DNA of 64,000 nt from Candidatus Izemoplasma sp. (GTDB taxonomy: Bacteria > Bacillota_I > Bacilli_A > Izemoplasmatales > Hujiaoplasmataceae): assembly GCA_021736305.1 (NCBI GenBank), contig JAIPGD010000001.1, forward strand, positions 1 through 64,000, written 5' to 3'. The position numbers were made by a program, and so were the translations under genes. This document shows, piece by piece, positions 1 to 9,736 of this stretch (position 1 is the first letter of the stretch; the number at the start of each line of letters is the position of its first letter). A model generated the notes under the pieces. The model was not told the origin of the DNA. It saw nothing but the letters and a program-made list of their open reading frames with translations, and did not search any database.

Positions 1-2
1 GT

Positions 3-257
3 ATTCTTTATAGAGCATTTAAAAAGAATATTTTTAGTATTTATAATTCGTTAATTATTGCGATGCTTGCTGGTCGGGCTGTATTTGGGATTGCTAATGT
101 AATTCTTTTAGGACTTAATGGCAATGCTTATAGTTTTTCGGCATTTATTGGCGCAGCATTTATTACATCCTTACCAGGAATTATTTTTCAGCTTATCGCA
201 ATTCCTTTAATTGTATTTGCGCTTGAAAGGATTAATGAAAGCGAGCGGTATGCCTAA
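3..257 (+). CDS. C-terminal part of an integral membrane protein, possibly an ECF transporter S component (5' truncated by window edge)
   Basis: Open frame runs from the window start (LYRAFKKNIFSIYNSLIIAMLAGRAVFG...FQLIAIPLIVFALERINE); hydrophobic segments; TAATGA overlap with the next gene. Confidence 0.5.
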   Translation: MLYRAFKKNIFSIYNSLIIAMLAGRAVFGIANVILLGLNGNAYSFSAFIGAAFITSLPGIIFQLIAIPLIVFALERINESERYA

Positions 258-835
258 TGATTTTAGCTAAAGATAGTTTGACTTTTCTTAAACAAAAAAT
301 TGATTGCTTATTAAAGACAAAACCAACAATTATAATCGGTATTGATGGTATGGCAGCTTCAGGCAAGACAAGTCTTGCTAATGCATTAGGAAATGAATAT
401 AAAGTTAGTATTATTCATATGGATGATTTCTTTTTACAAGATTATCAAAGAACTAAAAAAAGGCTTTATGAAATAGCTGGTTTCATTGATTATGAAAGAT
501 TTACTTCTGAAGTTATTAAGCCATTACAAAATAATAGATCTTTTACATATCATTTATATGACTGTCAAACTAAAACTATGACTGAAGAATATGTAAATAA
601 TGATTGTCAGGTATATATTATAGAAGGAGCTTATGCTTTAAGACCAGACTTTCAAGCAATTTATGATTTAAAAGTATTGATGTTAATTGATGAAGAAAAA
701 CAAATATCAAGAATTAAAGCGAGAAATAAACCTAGTTTAGTTAAGCAATTTAAGCAAGATTGGCTACCAAGAGAAAATAGATATATTAAAGAATATAATC
801 TAAAAGAAATAGCTGATATTATTATTGTTGAATAG
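257..835 (+). CDS. P-loop NTPase, uridine kinase-like
   Basis: Walker A IGIDGMAASGKTSLA; MDDFF motif as in uridine/phosphoribulokinase family. Confidence 0.75.
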   Translation: MILAKDSLTFLKQKIDCLLKTKPTIIIGIDGMAASGKTSLANALGNEYKVSIIHMDDFFLQDYQRTKKRLYEIAGFIDYERFTSEVIKPLQNNRSFTYHLYDCQTKTMTEEYVNNDCQVYIIEGAYALRPDFQAIYDLKVLMLIDEEKQISRIKARNKPSLVKQFKQDWLPRENRYIKEYNLKEIADIIIVE

Positions 836-867
836 AGTTTCAATCAAAAAATCATAATAAATATTTA

Positions 868-898
868 CACCTACCAAAATTTGGTAGGTATTTTTTAA
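868..898 (+). terminator. Intrinsic terminator
   Basis: acctaccaaaatttggtaggt followed by attttttaa. Confidence 0.75.
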
Positions 899-1032
899 TG
901 TGAGAATTAAATATGGTTTCACTATAAGAGTTGTTTTAAAAATATTGATATTATTTTCTTATTGGTTTCCTTTTTTATCTAAAAATTGCTATAATTAAAT
1001 AAATAATAGTAATTTTAGGGAAGGTGATTCTT

Positions 1033-3930
1033 TTGAACGAAAAACAATATGGTTGGTTAGGTATTATTATCGGAACTTTTATGCTATTAATGTTATTTGT
1101 TTATAACATTAAAGAAGATTATCACATAATTGTTGCACAATTATTATTAGTTCAAATAATTATTGGTGTGATTTTTTACTACAAATGGGTTATGCCAATT
1201 ACTATTATTTTAATTATTGCTCATGTAAGTTATGATGCTATTACCTTAGAAACTTTTCCTGTTGATGCGGTTTTTACTAGTGTGATTCAATTAGGAGTAA
1301 TGTTCTTACTTATTTATGTCTTACATTTACGTAAAAACCTTAGTAAAAGATTAAATAATATTATTGAAGCGACTAGAATTGGCTCATGGGAATGGAATTT
1401 AAAAACTAATGAAGTAATTGTTAATGATCGTTGGGCTGAGATGCTAGGGTATACTAAAGAAGAATTGAATCCGATAACATCTAAAACATGGGAGAGCTTA
1501 ACTTATAAAACAGATTTAGATAAATCAAATGAACAAATCCAAAAAGTGTTTAATAAAGAACAAGAATACTATGATATAGAAGTTAAGATGAAACATAAAG
1601 ACGGTCATTATATTTGGGTTAATGACCGAGGCAAAGTAACTGAATGGGATAAATCAGGTAGGCCAGTTTTAATGAGTGGTACTCATACTGATATTACTGA
1701 TAAACGTAATTTAAAAGATAAAATATTATATTATCATAATCTAATGGATTATGTTATTGATCATATGAATAGCGGTATCGCTGTTCATGATAAGGATTTA
1801 AATTATATTTATGTTAGTAAACATTATTTAGAACAATATAATATAAAAGAAGATATTATTGGCAAACATCATTATGATGTTTTTCCAGATTTACCGCAAA
1901 AATGGCGTGATGTACATCAAAAAGCTTTAAAAGGTGAAGTATTAAGCGCAGATAGAGATGAATGGATTAGAGAAGATGGTGAAAGAGAAATTACTAGATG
2001 GGAATGTAGACCTTGGTATGATGAGTTTGGCGAGATTGGTGGAATAATTGTTTATACTGAAATCATTAATGATTTTATTAAAATAGAAGAAGAGCTTAAA
2101 AAGTCAAAAGAGTTATTACAAGCAGTTATGGATAATTTGCCAATTGGTATTGCGGTTAATTCAGTTAAACCTGAAGTTAATTTTGAATATATTAATGACA
2201 ATTTTGCTAAAATTTATAATACTACTATAAAAGCTTTAAAGGAAGGTGATTTTGCCGAGGTTGTTTATGAAGATGAAAAATTCAGAAAAGAAATCAAAAA
2301 GAAGATACTCGCAGATATTGCCTCGAATAATCCTGATAAAATGGTATGGAAAGATATTCCGATTACTAAGAATGGTAAAGTCGTTAAATACGTAACGGCT
2401 TATAATACGCCTTTACCAAATAGAGATTTATATATTTCGACAGTAATTGATGATACTTTAAGAAAAAAACTTGAACAATCATTAGAAGAAAGTGCTAAAG
2501 AGAGTTTTATCCAAAAAGAAAAAATAGAAGCTACATTACTTGCGATTGGTGATGCAGTTATTTCAACTGATGAATTTGGCAAAATAAACGCTTTTAATGA
2601 TATTGCTAGTGAGGTTACCGGTTTTTCGAAAGCAGAAGTTAAAGGTAAGTTATTTAGTGATATCTTTAATATTCATAATGAAACAACAAAAAAAGAGATA
2701 CCTTGTCCAGTAAAAAGAGTACTTGAAACTGGAAAAACTATCCATTTAGAAAATCATACAGTTTTAGTTACAAAAACTAAAGAACATAAAATTATTGAAG
2801 ATAGCGCAGCTCCTATTAGAAATCAAGCAGGAAAATTAATTGGTGTTATTTTAGTTTTTAGAGATGTGACTGAGAAAAAACAAAAACAAAGAGAAATTGA
2901 GTTCTTGAGTTTACATGATTATCTAACTGGTCTTTATAATCGCCGATTCTTTACTGAAAAATTCGCTTCACTTGATAGTTTCGAACATTATCCATTAGGA
3001 GTAATGATGATTGATGTTAATGGTTTAAAGATAATTAATGATGCTTATGGTCACGAAGTTGGTGATTTAGTATTAAAAGAAAGTGCTAAATCTATGATGA
3101 AAGTTATTAATGATAGAGGAATAGTTTCTAGGATTGGTGGCGATGAATTTACGGTAATTGTTGATAATACTTCAGTTGAAGAATTAGAAAATTTAAAAGA
3201 AAAAATTAATCTTGAAATTTCAAATCATAAGATTCAAAATATTACTTTATCTGTATCAATTGGCTATGCTCTAAAGCAAGATAAAGATGATGATATATCA
3301 GAAGTATTAAAAACAGCTGAGAATATAATGTATAAGTTTAAACTAGCTGATGGAGCTAGTGCGAGAAATCATACAATTCAAGCTATCCTTAAAACTTTAA
3401 CCGATAAGCACGCCTTAGAGAGAACCCATTCTGAGCGTGTTGGTAAGATTTCAAAAGCAATTGGTAAAGCTTTAAAAATGCATAGAGATGAATTAACTGA
3501 ATTAGAGATGTCAGGATTATTCCATGATATTGGTAAAATATCAATTCCAGATAAAATCCTAAATAAACCAGGAAAACTAACAAAAGAAGAATATGAAATT
3601 ATTAAGGAACATACTAGAAATGGCTATATGATTTTAAGAGCCGCAGATGAATATTCTGAATTAGCTGAAAACGCCTTATTACATCATGAACATTTTGATG
3701 GTAAAGGCTATCCTGAAGGTTTAAAAGGTGAAGACATTCCTTTACAAGCCCGGATTATTTGTATAGCTGATGCTTATGAGGCTATGACTTCAAACAGGCC
3801 TTACCGGGATGCGTTAAGTGTTGAGCAGGCTAAAGAAGAGTTAATTAAATATAAAGGAACTCAATTCGACCCAAAATTAGTAGATATATTTATTAACAAA
3901 GTTTTAACTAAATCTGAATTTTTAGATTAG
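1033..3930 (+). CDS. PAS-domain GGDEF / HD-GYP signalling protein (c-di-GMP turnover)
   Basis: N-terminal TM segments, several PAS segments, intact IGGDEF, intact HDIGK and HHEHFDGKGYP; TTG start after AAGGTGAT (ORF track begins at 1024). Confidence 0.9.
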   Translation: MNEKQYGWLGIIIGTFMLLMLFVYNIKEDYHIIVAQLLLVQIIIGVIFYYKWVMPITIILIIAHVSYDAITLETFPVDAVFTSVIQLGVMFLLIYVLHLRKNLSKRLNNIIEATRIGSWEWNLKTNEVIVNDRWAEMLGYTKEELNPITSKTWESLTYKTDLDKSNEQIQKVFNKEQEYYDIEVKMKHKDGHYIWVNDRGKVTEWDKSGRPVLMSGTHTDITDKRNLKDKILYYHNLMDYVIDHMNSGIAVHDKDLNYIYVSKHYLEQYNIKEDIIGKHHYDVFPDLPQKWRDVHQKALKGEVLSADRDEWIREDGEREITRWECRPWYDEFGEIGGIIVYTEIINDFIKIEEELKKSKELLQAVMDNLPIGIAVNSVKPEVNFEYINDNFAKIYNTTIKALKEGDFAEVVYEDEKFRKEIKKKILADIASNNPDKMVWKDIPITKNGKVVKYVTAYNTPLPNRDLYISTVIDDTLRKKLEQSLEESAKESFIQKEKIEATLLAIGDAVISTDEFGKINAFNDIASEVTGFSKAEVKGKLFSDIFNIHNETTKKEIPCPVKRVLETGKTIHLENHTVLVTKTKEHKIIEDSAAPIRNQAGKLIGVILVFRDVTEKKQKQREIEFLSLHDYLTGLYNRRFFTEKFASLDSFEHYPLGVMMIDVNGLKIINDAYGHEVGDLVLKESAKSMMKVINDRGIVSRIGGDEFTVIVDNTSVEELENLKEKINLEISNHKIQNITLSVSIGYALKQDKDDDISEVLKTAENIMYKFKLADGASARNHTIQAILKTLTDKHALERTHSERVGKISKAIGKALKMHRDELTELEMSGLFHDIGKISIPDKILNKPGKLTKEEYEIIKEHTRNGYMILRAADEYSELAENALLHHEHFDGKGYPEGLKGEDIPLQARIICIADAYEAMTSNRPYRDALSVEQAKEELIKYKGTQFDPKLVDIFINKVLTKSEFLD

Positions 3931-3962
3931 AAAAAAAGACAAATATTTAAGGTGATTAACTA

Positions 3963-4448
3963 ATGAAGCATTATCAAATTTTATTTTTAAAAATAGTTAC
4001 AATAATAGCTGTAGTACCAATATTGTTTTTATGCCTTTATCAATTTCCATTATCATTTATCGAAGGCTTTAATAGTGATTCTGTTTATGTAAAATATATC
4101 TTTGTTATTTTAATAAGCGTATATTTAATGGCTATTCCATATATACTAAGTTTATATCATGGATATAAACTATTAGTGAATATTGATAGTGAAAAAACTT
4201 ATTCTGATTCAACGATAAAATCTTTATTCTTTATTCAGGTTAGTGCTTTTATTATTGCTTTATTATTCTTAATTGACTTACCAGTTGTTTATATAATAGC
4301 TAATTTAGATGATGCGCCAGGTTTAATTCTGATAGGAATGGGTTTTGTTGGGGTTTCACTTACAATTGGTGTGTTTGCAGGGTTATTAAAAACGATTGTA
4401 AATAAGACAATTTTAGAGCGTGCTTTATTGATAGAATTAACTAAATAA
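3963..4448 (+). CDS. Membrane protein, DUF2975-like
   Basis: About 160 aa with four hydrophobic segments; resembles the DUF2975 pattern. Confidence 0.45.
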   Translation: MKHYQILFLKIVTIIAVVPILFLCLYQFPLSFIEGFNSDSVYVKYIFVILISVYLMAIPYILSLYHGYKLLVNIDSEKTYSDSTIKSLFFIQVSAFIIALLFLIDLPVVYIIANLDDAPGLILIGMGFVGVSLTIGVFAGLLKTIVNKTILERALLIELTK

Positions 4449-4473
4449 TATTATTTTGTGAGGTGGATAAACT

Positions 4474-5025
4474 TTGAATTCATTTTTTAGTAGAGACTTT
4501 TTTGTAAGTAAAAAAACATTATTAATCTCAACGATATTTTTTGTGTTGTTTATGATAATAGTTTTGCCAACTATTAATTGGCTTAACAATCATTATATAG
4601 GGGTTTTAGAATCACCTGATACAATGCTTTTTTATTCATCTAGGACTTTTTATTTATTGATGGAAGAATATGGTGAGAGCGGAAGAAATTTATATATATT
4701 ATTACGTTGGACCTTTGATTTAGTATATCCTTTGGTTTATGGTTTATTCTTTATGACACTTTTAATATATCTAATGGAAAAGCTAAAGAAATATTATAAC
4801 TGGATGCTTTCATTTGCTTTATTAGCTGTTATAACGGATTATTTAGAAAATATCTTTTCTACGGTTAATGTAGCTATCTTTCCAAAAGAGATACCTACAC
4901 TTGTTTATATTATGCAAGGAGCTAGTTTATTAAAATGGTTGTTTATAGTATTTACAGTAATATCGCTTATTCATTTAACTTTTCTATTGATTAAAAAGCA
5001 TTTACAACTTAAGAAAGACAGCTAA
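4474..5025 (+). CDS. Multi-pass membrane protein of unknown function
   Basis: Hydrophobic segments; TTG start preceded by GAGGTGG. Confidence 0.6.
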   Translation: MNSFFSRDFFVSKKTLLISTIFFVLFMIIVLPTINWLNNHYIGVLESPDTMLFYSSRTFYLLMEEYGESGRNLYILLRWTFDLVYPLVYGLFFMTLLIYLMEKLKKYYNWMLSFALLAVITDYLENIFSTVNVAIFPKEIPTLVYIMQGASLLKWLFIVFTVISLIHLTFLLIKKHLQLKKDS

Positions 5026-5051
5026 AGAAAACACTTACATTAAAAATATTC

Positions 5052-5080
5052 TTGACTATTTGTAATAACATCTTTATAAT
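5052..5080 (+). promoter_or_regulatory. SigA-type promoter upstream of the lysine riboswitch
   Basis: TTGACT (5052-5057), 17 nt, TATAAT (5075-5080). Confidence 0.75.
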
Positions 5081-5107
5081 TAGGCAAGTAAGAAAAAAAA
5101 CTTCATC

Positions 5108-5280
5108 AAACTTTAGAGGTAGCGATGTAGATTAGTATTATAGGGAGCCGGTAGGCTATGAACTATAAGAAAGGCAACCATCGCCGAATGCATTATGATA
5201 GACATATCTTATGTGTGGGGCTACAGGGAATACCTGTAACACTCCTATCAATTTATTGATAGTGGCGCTAGTTGTCAACT
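5108..5280 (+). ncRNA. Lysine riboswitch (L-box) leader
   Basis: Consensus blocks AGAGGTAGCGATGTAGATTAGTA, GGGAGCCGGTAGGCT, GAAAGGCAACCATCGCCGAA, TGTGGGGCTACAGG..CCTGTAACACTCCTATCAAT..ATTGATAGTGGCGCTA. Confidence 0.9.
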
Positions 5281-5290
5281 TAGATTAACT

Positions 5291-5317
5291 AAAGCGTCTT
5301 GATGGACGCTTTTTTTA
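5291..5317 (+). terminator. Riboswitch expression-platform terminator
   Basis: aaagcgtcttgatggacgcttttttt immediately after the L-box and before the transporter gene. Confidence 0.85.
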
Positions 5318-5342
5318 CGCAAAAAATCTAAGGAGGATTAAG

Positions 5343-6182
5343 ATGAAAAAAATTATTTTTAGTTTTATGGTATTATTTTTAGGAGTTTTACTTATTAGCT
5401 GTAATACAAGCAGTAATGTTGAAACTTCAACGGAGGCAAGAGAAACATTAGTTGTTGGTATGGAGGCAGCTTACGCTCCTTTTAATTGGACTGTAAGCGA
5501 AGCTAATGCTTATGAAGGCGCAGTTCCAATTGATGGAACAAATAACTACGTAGATGGTTATGATGTAATGATTGCTAGTTATGTTGCTAGTGAATTAGAT
5601 ATGGATTTAGTGATTAAAGCAGTTGAATGGGAGGGATTAATTCCTTCACTTGTAACTTCACGTGAAATTGATTTGATTATTGCTGGTATGAGCCCGACAG
5701 CTGAGAGGGCAGAGACAGTTAGTTTTACAAGTGAATATTATCAATCAACTCATGTTGTAGTTTTAAGAAGTGATTCTGAATTTGCTTACGCAACTTCAAT
5801 AGCTGATTTTAGTGGGGCAGATGTAGTTGCGCAAATGTCGACTATTTATGATTCATTAGTTGTTCAATTAACTGGAGCTAATCATTTAGATCCATTAGGA
5901 GATGTTCCAACGATTGTTACAGCTATCAAACAAGGAACTTATGATTTAACTATTTTAGAATTACCTGTTGCCCTTGCTTTAGTTGAATCTAATCCAGAAT
6001 TAACCTATATTGAATTTTCTGAAGGAAATGGTTTTGATGTTGCTTATGAAGATAGTGCTGTAGCGATTGCCTTAAGACAAGCTGATAGTGATTTATTAAT
6101 TGCTATAAATCAAGTTTTAGCTGAATTAAGTAATGAAGATTTTGAAGCGATGATGACTGAGGCGCTTTCGAGACAACCTTAA
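5343..6182 (+). CDS. Amino-acid ABC transporter substrate-binding lipoprotein (predicted lysine)
   Basis: Lipobox LLISC; SBP_bac_3-like sequence (VGMEAAYAPFNW, DLIIAGMSPTAERAETVSFTSEYY); downstream of the lysine riboswitch. Confidence 0.9.
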   Translation: MKKIIFSFMVLFLGVLLISCNTSSNVETSTEARETLVVGMEAAYAPFNWTVSEANAYEGAVPIDGTNNYVDGYDVMIASYVASELDMDLVIKAVEWEGLIPSLVTSREIDLIIAGMSPTAERAETVSFTSEYYQSTHVVVLRSDSEFAYATSIADFSGADVVAQMSTIYDSLVVQLTGANHLDPLGDVPTIVTAIKQGTYDLTILELPVALALVESNPELTYIEFSEGNGFDVAYEDSAVAIALRQADSDLLIAINQVLAELSNEDFEAMMTEALSRQP

Positions 6183-6184
6183 AT

Positions 6185-7354
6185 ATGAGAAGTGTCTTAA
6201 AAAAAGTTTTTTGGTTTGCGCTTGCTTTTGGGATTATTGTCCAAATATTTCCTAGAAGCAACGCGTTAGAACCAGAAACTAATTCAACTGATAATTTAGT
6301 TATTCAAGAAGCAATCGATAATATTCGCTTTTATAGCTCATATAACTATCAAACATTAACAGTAGATAAACTAAATAGATTAACCGCAGATTTTTATCTG
6401 CCGGTTAATTATAGTGATGTTTCTATAACTTATTCGATTGAATCAGATTATTTATTAATAAATGATGAGACTGAAACGATAACTTTAAGAACAGGTGATA
6501 TAGAAGTTATAAAAGTAGAAGTTATTGATTTACCTTCTGTATTAAAGGGGGAACAAGCTTTTGTAATTAATGCTACTTTTAATTATCAAGGTGATAGTTT
6601 TACAAAAGTTTATTATGGACAAATAATTCCGGTTATTCCTGATTCATTTTTAGGTGGTTCAATTTATACAATTGTAACTTATGGAAAAATGTTTTTTGAA
6701 GGAGCTATATTAACCTTAGGTATATCATTAGTGGGTACTATTGCTGGATTTATCCTTGCTTTGTTTTTAGCGACTTCAAGGTTAATTAAAGTTACTGAAC
6801 AAGATAATAAGTTAATGAGTTTAATTAAAATATTCTTTAATAAATTTAGTGCTATTTATATTACTATATTTAGAGGAACACCAATGATAGTTCAAGCGAG
6901 TTTCTTTTGGTATGGGTTTGGTCTTTTTGGTGATCCACTTTTATGTGGTCTTTTTGTAGTTTCATTAAATACCGCGGCTTATATTGCTGAGATTATTCGT
7001 GGGGGTATTCAATCAATTGACAAAGGCCAAACAGAAGCTGCTTTTAGTGTTGGCTTAAATTATTCACAAACTATGTTGTTTGTTATTTTTCCCCAAGCAA
7101 TTAAAAACGCAATGCCAGCAATTGGTAATGAGTTTGTGATAAATATCAAGGATACAGCAGTTTTATCAGTGATTGGAATTTTTGAACTCTTTAATCAAGC
7201 TAAAAAAATTACTGGTATGCATTACCGGCAATTAGAGGCATATGCAATTGTTGCATTAATTTATTTATTTTTAACTTATACTGTATCAGCTATTTTAAAG
7301 TATATTGAGAAAAAAATGGATATGAAACCAGTTGATTTAGTGAGTTCGAATTGA
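6185..7354 (+). CDS. Amino-acid ABC transporter permease with N-terminal extracytoplasmic Ig-like domain
   Basis: C-terminal permease with FRGTPMIVQ and the EAA-like loop ([34 protein letters not shown]); about 130 aa N-terminal beta-rich insertion. Confidence 0.88.
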   Translation: MRSVLKKVFWFALAFGIIVQIFPRSNALEPETNSTDNLVIQEAIDNIRFYSSYNYQTLTVDKLNRLTADFYLPVNYSDVSITYSIESDYLLINDETETITLRTGDIEVIKVEVIDLPSVLKGEQAFVINATFNYQGDSFTKVYYGQIIPVIPDSFLGGSIYTIVTYGKMFFEGAILTLGISLVGTIAGFILALFLATSRLIKVTEQDNKLMSLIKIFFNKFSAIYITIFRGTPMIVQASFFWYGFGLFGDPLLCGLFVVSLNTAAYIAEIIRGGIQSIDKGQTEAAFSVGLNYSQTMLFVIFPQAIKNAMPAIGNEFVINIKDTAVLSVIGIFELFNQAKKITGMHYRQLEAYAIVALIYLFLTYTVSAILKYIEKKMDMKPVDLVSSN

Positions 7355-7362
7355 GGTTAGCT

Positions 7363-8094
7363 ATGAGTCTATTAAAAATTATTGATTTACATAAAGCTTA
7401 TGGAAATGAAGAAGTATTAAAAGGGATAAATTTAGAAGTTAACCAAGGTGAGATCATCAGTATAATTGGATCTTCAGGTTCAGGTAAATCGACCTTGTTA
7501 AGGTCAATAAACTATCTTGAAAGACCAAGTAGTGGTGAAATCTTGTTTCATGATAAAAATTATTTCCAAACGCAAAAAGCTATTCAAAAATTACGCACAA
7601 AAATAACGATGGTGTTTCAATCGTTTTATTTGTTTGAGAATTTAACTGTAATTGAAAATATAATGTTAGCTCCAAAAAAAGTATTAAAGCAAAATAAAAC
7701 TTTTTTAAGAGAAAAAGCTTTAAAGACTTTAGATAAAGTTGGAATGAAAGAGTTTCAAAATAAAGCACCTAAACATTTATCCGGCGGACAAAAACAGCGA
7801 GTTGCTATAGCTAGAGCCTTAATGATGGATCCAGAGATTATTCTCTTTGATGAACCGACAAGTGCCTTAGATCCAGAAATGGTTGGTGAAGTTTTAGAAG
7901 TTATGAAAAAACTCGCTAGAAGCGGTATTACTATGTTGATAGTGACCCATGAAATGGATTTTGCTAGAGAGTTATCTGATAAGGTTATCTTTATGAATGA
8001 AGGAATAGTTTATGAATCAGGTACACCTGAAGAACTTTTTCTTAAGCCTAAGAACAAAAGAACATTAGAATTTTTAAAAAGAGTAAGTCATTAA
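7363..8094 (+). CDS. Amino-acid ABC transporter ATP-binding protein
   Basis: Walker [10 protein letters not shown], signature LSGGQKQR, Walker [15 protein letters not shown]. Confidence 0.93.
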   Translation: MSLLKIIDLHKAYGNEEVLKGINLEVNQGEIISIIGSSGSGKSTLLRSINYLERPSSGEILFHDKNYFQTQKAIQKLRTKITMVFQSFYLFENLTVIENIMLAPKKVLKQNKTFLREKALKTLDKVGMKEFQNKAPKHLSGGQKQRVAIARALMMDPEIILFDEPTSALDPEMVGEVLEVMKKLARSGITMLIVTHEMDFARELSDKVIFMNEGIVYESGTPEELFLKPKNKRTLEFLKRVSH

Positions 8095-8178
8095 AAAACT
8101 AGTTTAAATAATTTTGTTTTGAAATATTTTGCTTGATAAAGTAAAATATAGATAAGAACTTATTTAGGAGGCTTTTTT

Positions 8179-9048
8179 ATGAGATTAACTAAAATACAAA
8201 TTATGAGTTTTATAATTGCTTTTTTAGCATTTATCGCTGCTTTAGTTGGTGTATTAGCATTTGGTGATTATGAAGAAATTTCTTTTATTACAATTAGAGG
8301 AGAAGAGGTATTTTTATATGGTAAAGGAATTTATGCATTTGATACAGTAAGCGTTGCTTTACAAGCAATTGCCCAAGACTTTGTTACTTTAGTGATTGCT
8401 ATACCTTTATTAATTTATTCAACAATTAAATTAACAACAAATTCTGTGAGATGGACTCTGCTTCACTTAGGTATGGTAGGATACTTTTTATATTCTTATG
8501 GTACATATAGTTTCTTAAGTCATTTTAATGCTTTGTTTTTAGTTTATGTGATTATCTTTTCAATGAGTTTCTTTACTTTTGTTTTAGCAATTATGCGAAT
8601 TGATGTTGAAAAAATAAAAATATCTTTTAAAGAAGATTTTTCAAAAAAACTAATTGTTATCTTTTTGCTTTTTACAGGCTTTATGTTATTAGCTATGTGG
8701 TTAGGTAGAATTGGTCCGGCATTATTATTGAATGAGATTCCAGTTGGATTAGAATCTTATTCAACTTTAGTTATTCAAGTCTTTGATTTAGGCTTTATTG
8801 TTCCTTTATCATTCTTAGGGGCTTACTTGCTTGCAAATGATAAAGCATGGGGCTATTTATTAGCAGGCGTATTATTATTAAAAGGTATTGCCTTATTTAC
8901 CGCAGTTAGTGCAATGGGTATTATGCAACTTGCTTTAGATGAAGGCGCAAATATTGTTGAGATAAGTATTTTCTTAGCGTTAACATTGTTTTCTTTTTAT
9001 GTTATATTTAAGTTTATTACTGGCATAAAAAAAACATCACTTATTTAG
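8179..9048 (+). CDS. Multi-pass membrane protein of unknown function
   Basis: About eight hydrophobic segments; AGGAGG ribosome-binding site. Confidence 0.6.
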   Translation: MRLTKIQIMSFIIAFLAFIAALVGVLAFGDYEEISFITIRGEEVFLYGKGIYAFDTVSVALQAIAQDFVTLVIAIPLLIYSTIKLTTNSVRWTLLHLGMVGYFLYSYGTYSFLSHFNALFLVYVIIFSMSFFTFVLAIMRIDVEKIKISFKEDFSKKLIVIFLLFTGFMLLAMWLGRIGPALLLNEIPVGLESYSTLVIQVFDLGFIVPLSFLGAYLLANDKAWGYLLAGVLLLKGIALFTAVSAMGIMQLALDEGANIVEISIFLALTLFSFYVIFKFITGIKKTSLI

Positions 9049-9056
9049 TCATAAAA

Positions 9057-9086
9057 AACTCAGGAAAATTCCTGAGTCTTTTTTTT
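9057..9086 (+). terminator. Intrinsic terminator
   Basis: actcaggaaaattcctgagtctttttttt. Confidence 0.8.
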
Positions 9087-9123
9087 GAGAAAAAACAGGG
9101 ATTAACTTGTATATATAAGTGAA
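9085..9123 (+). promoter_or_regulatory. Candidate promoter of the sigma operon, shared with 10907-10945
   Basis: TTGAGA-N16-TTGTATATATAAGTGAA; matched in sequence and spacing by the element upstream of the lipoprotein gene. Confidence 0.55.
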
Positions 9124-9190
9124 CGAATTATTTGGTTATATTTTTCCCTGTGGTAAACTATTAATATATATAATTCACAGGAGATCGCTT

Positions 9191-9736
9191 ATGGATGACA
9201 AATTAATTATAAAAAGAATTTTAGATGGCGAAAAAGATGAATATAGGTTCTTAATGGATAAGTATTATAAGGAATTGTTTAAATATGTTTATAATTTAAC
9301 CAATAATTATGATACTACCGAAGACTTATTACAAGAGATCTTTTTTAAAGTTTATAAAATATTAAATAAATTTGATTCAAATAAAGCAAGTTTTAGAACT
9401 TGGCTTTACCGGATAACATCAAATTACACATTAAATCATTTAAAGAAAAAGTCAAATCGTTTTAATAAGTTTACTTATGAATATGATGATGCTTTTAATC
9501 AAAGTAAAACCGATGTTTTCGAAGAAATAACTAAAGAAAAACAGATGAATCGGATTATCGAAGCTATGCATAAAGTATTAAAGCCAAAACACTTCGAAAT
9601 CATGTCGCTACATTATTTTTCGAATCTCTCCCCTAAAGAGATATCCATTACAACAAAAATTCCTTTAAAGACCGTTTATAAGGCTTTAAAGTCTAGTGTT
9701 GAAAAAATTAAACAGGAGGTGGACATAAATGAATAA
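9191..9736 (+). CDS. ECF-type RNA polymerase sigma factor
   Basis: Sigma region 2 (YYKELFKYVYNLTNNYDTTEDLLQEIFFKVY...FRTWLYRITSN) and region 4 (FSNLSPKEISITTKIPLKTVYKALKSSVEKIK); start with CAGGAG SD (ORF track begins at 9119). Confidence 0.88.
   Translation: MDDKLIIKRILDGEKDEYRFLMDKYYKELFKYVYNLTNNYDTTEDLLQEIFFKVYKILNKFDSNKASFRTWLYRITSNYTLNHLKKKSNRFNKFTYEYDDAFNQSKTDVFEEITKEKQMNRIIEAMHKVLKPKHFEIMSLHYFSNLSPKEISITTKIPLKTVYKALKSSVEKIKQEVDINE

Noticed and set aside
661-843. Antisense ORF of 60 aa over the uridine kinase-like gene
   Set aside because: No family similarity or ribosome-binding site; lies inside a well-supported gene on the other strand.
2400-3583. Minus-strand ORFs (2400-2582, 3389-3583) within the PAS/GGDEF/HD gene
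   Set aside because: Short shadow ORFs antisense to a strongly supported coding sequence.
7330-7360. TTCGAATTG considered as a tRNA T-loop
   Set aside because: Inside the permease coding end; no acceptor or anticodon stems around it.
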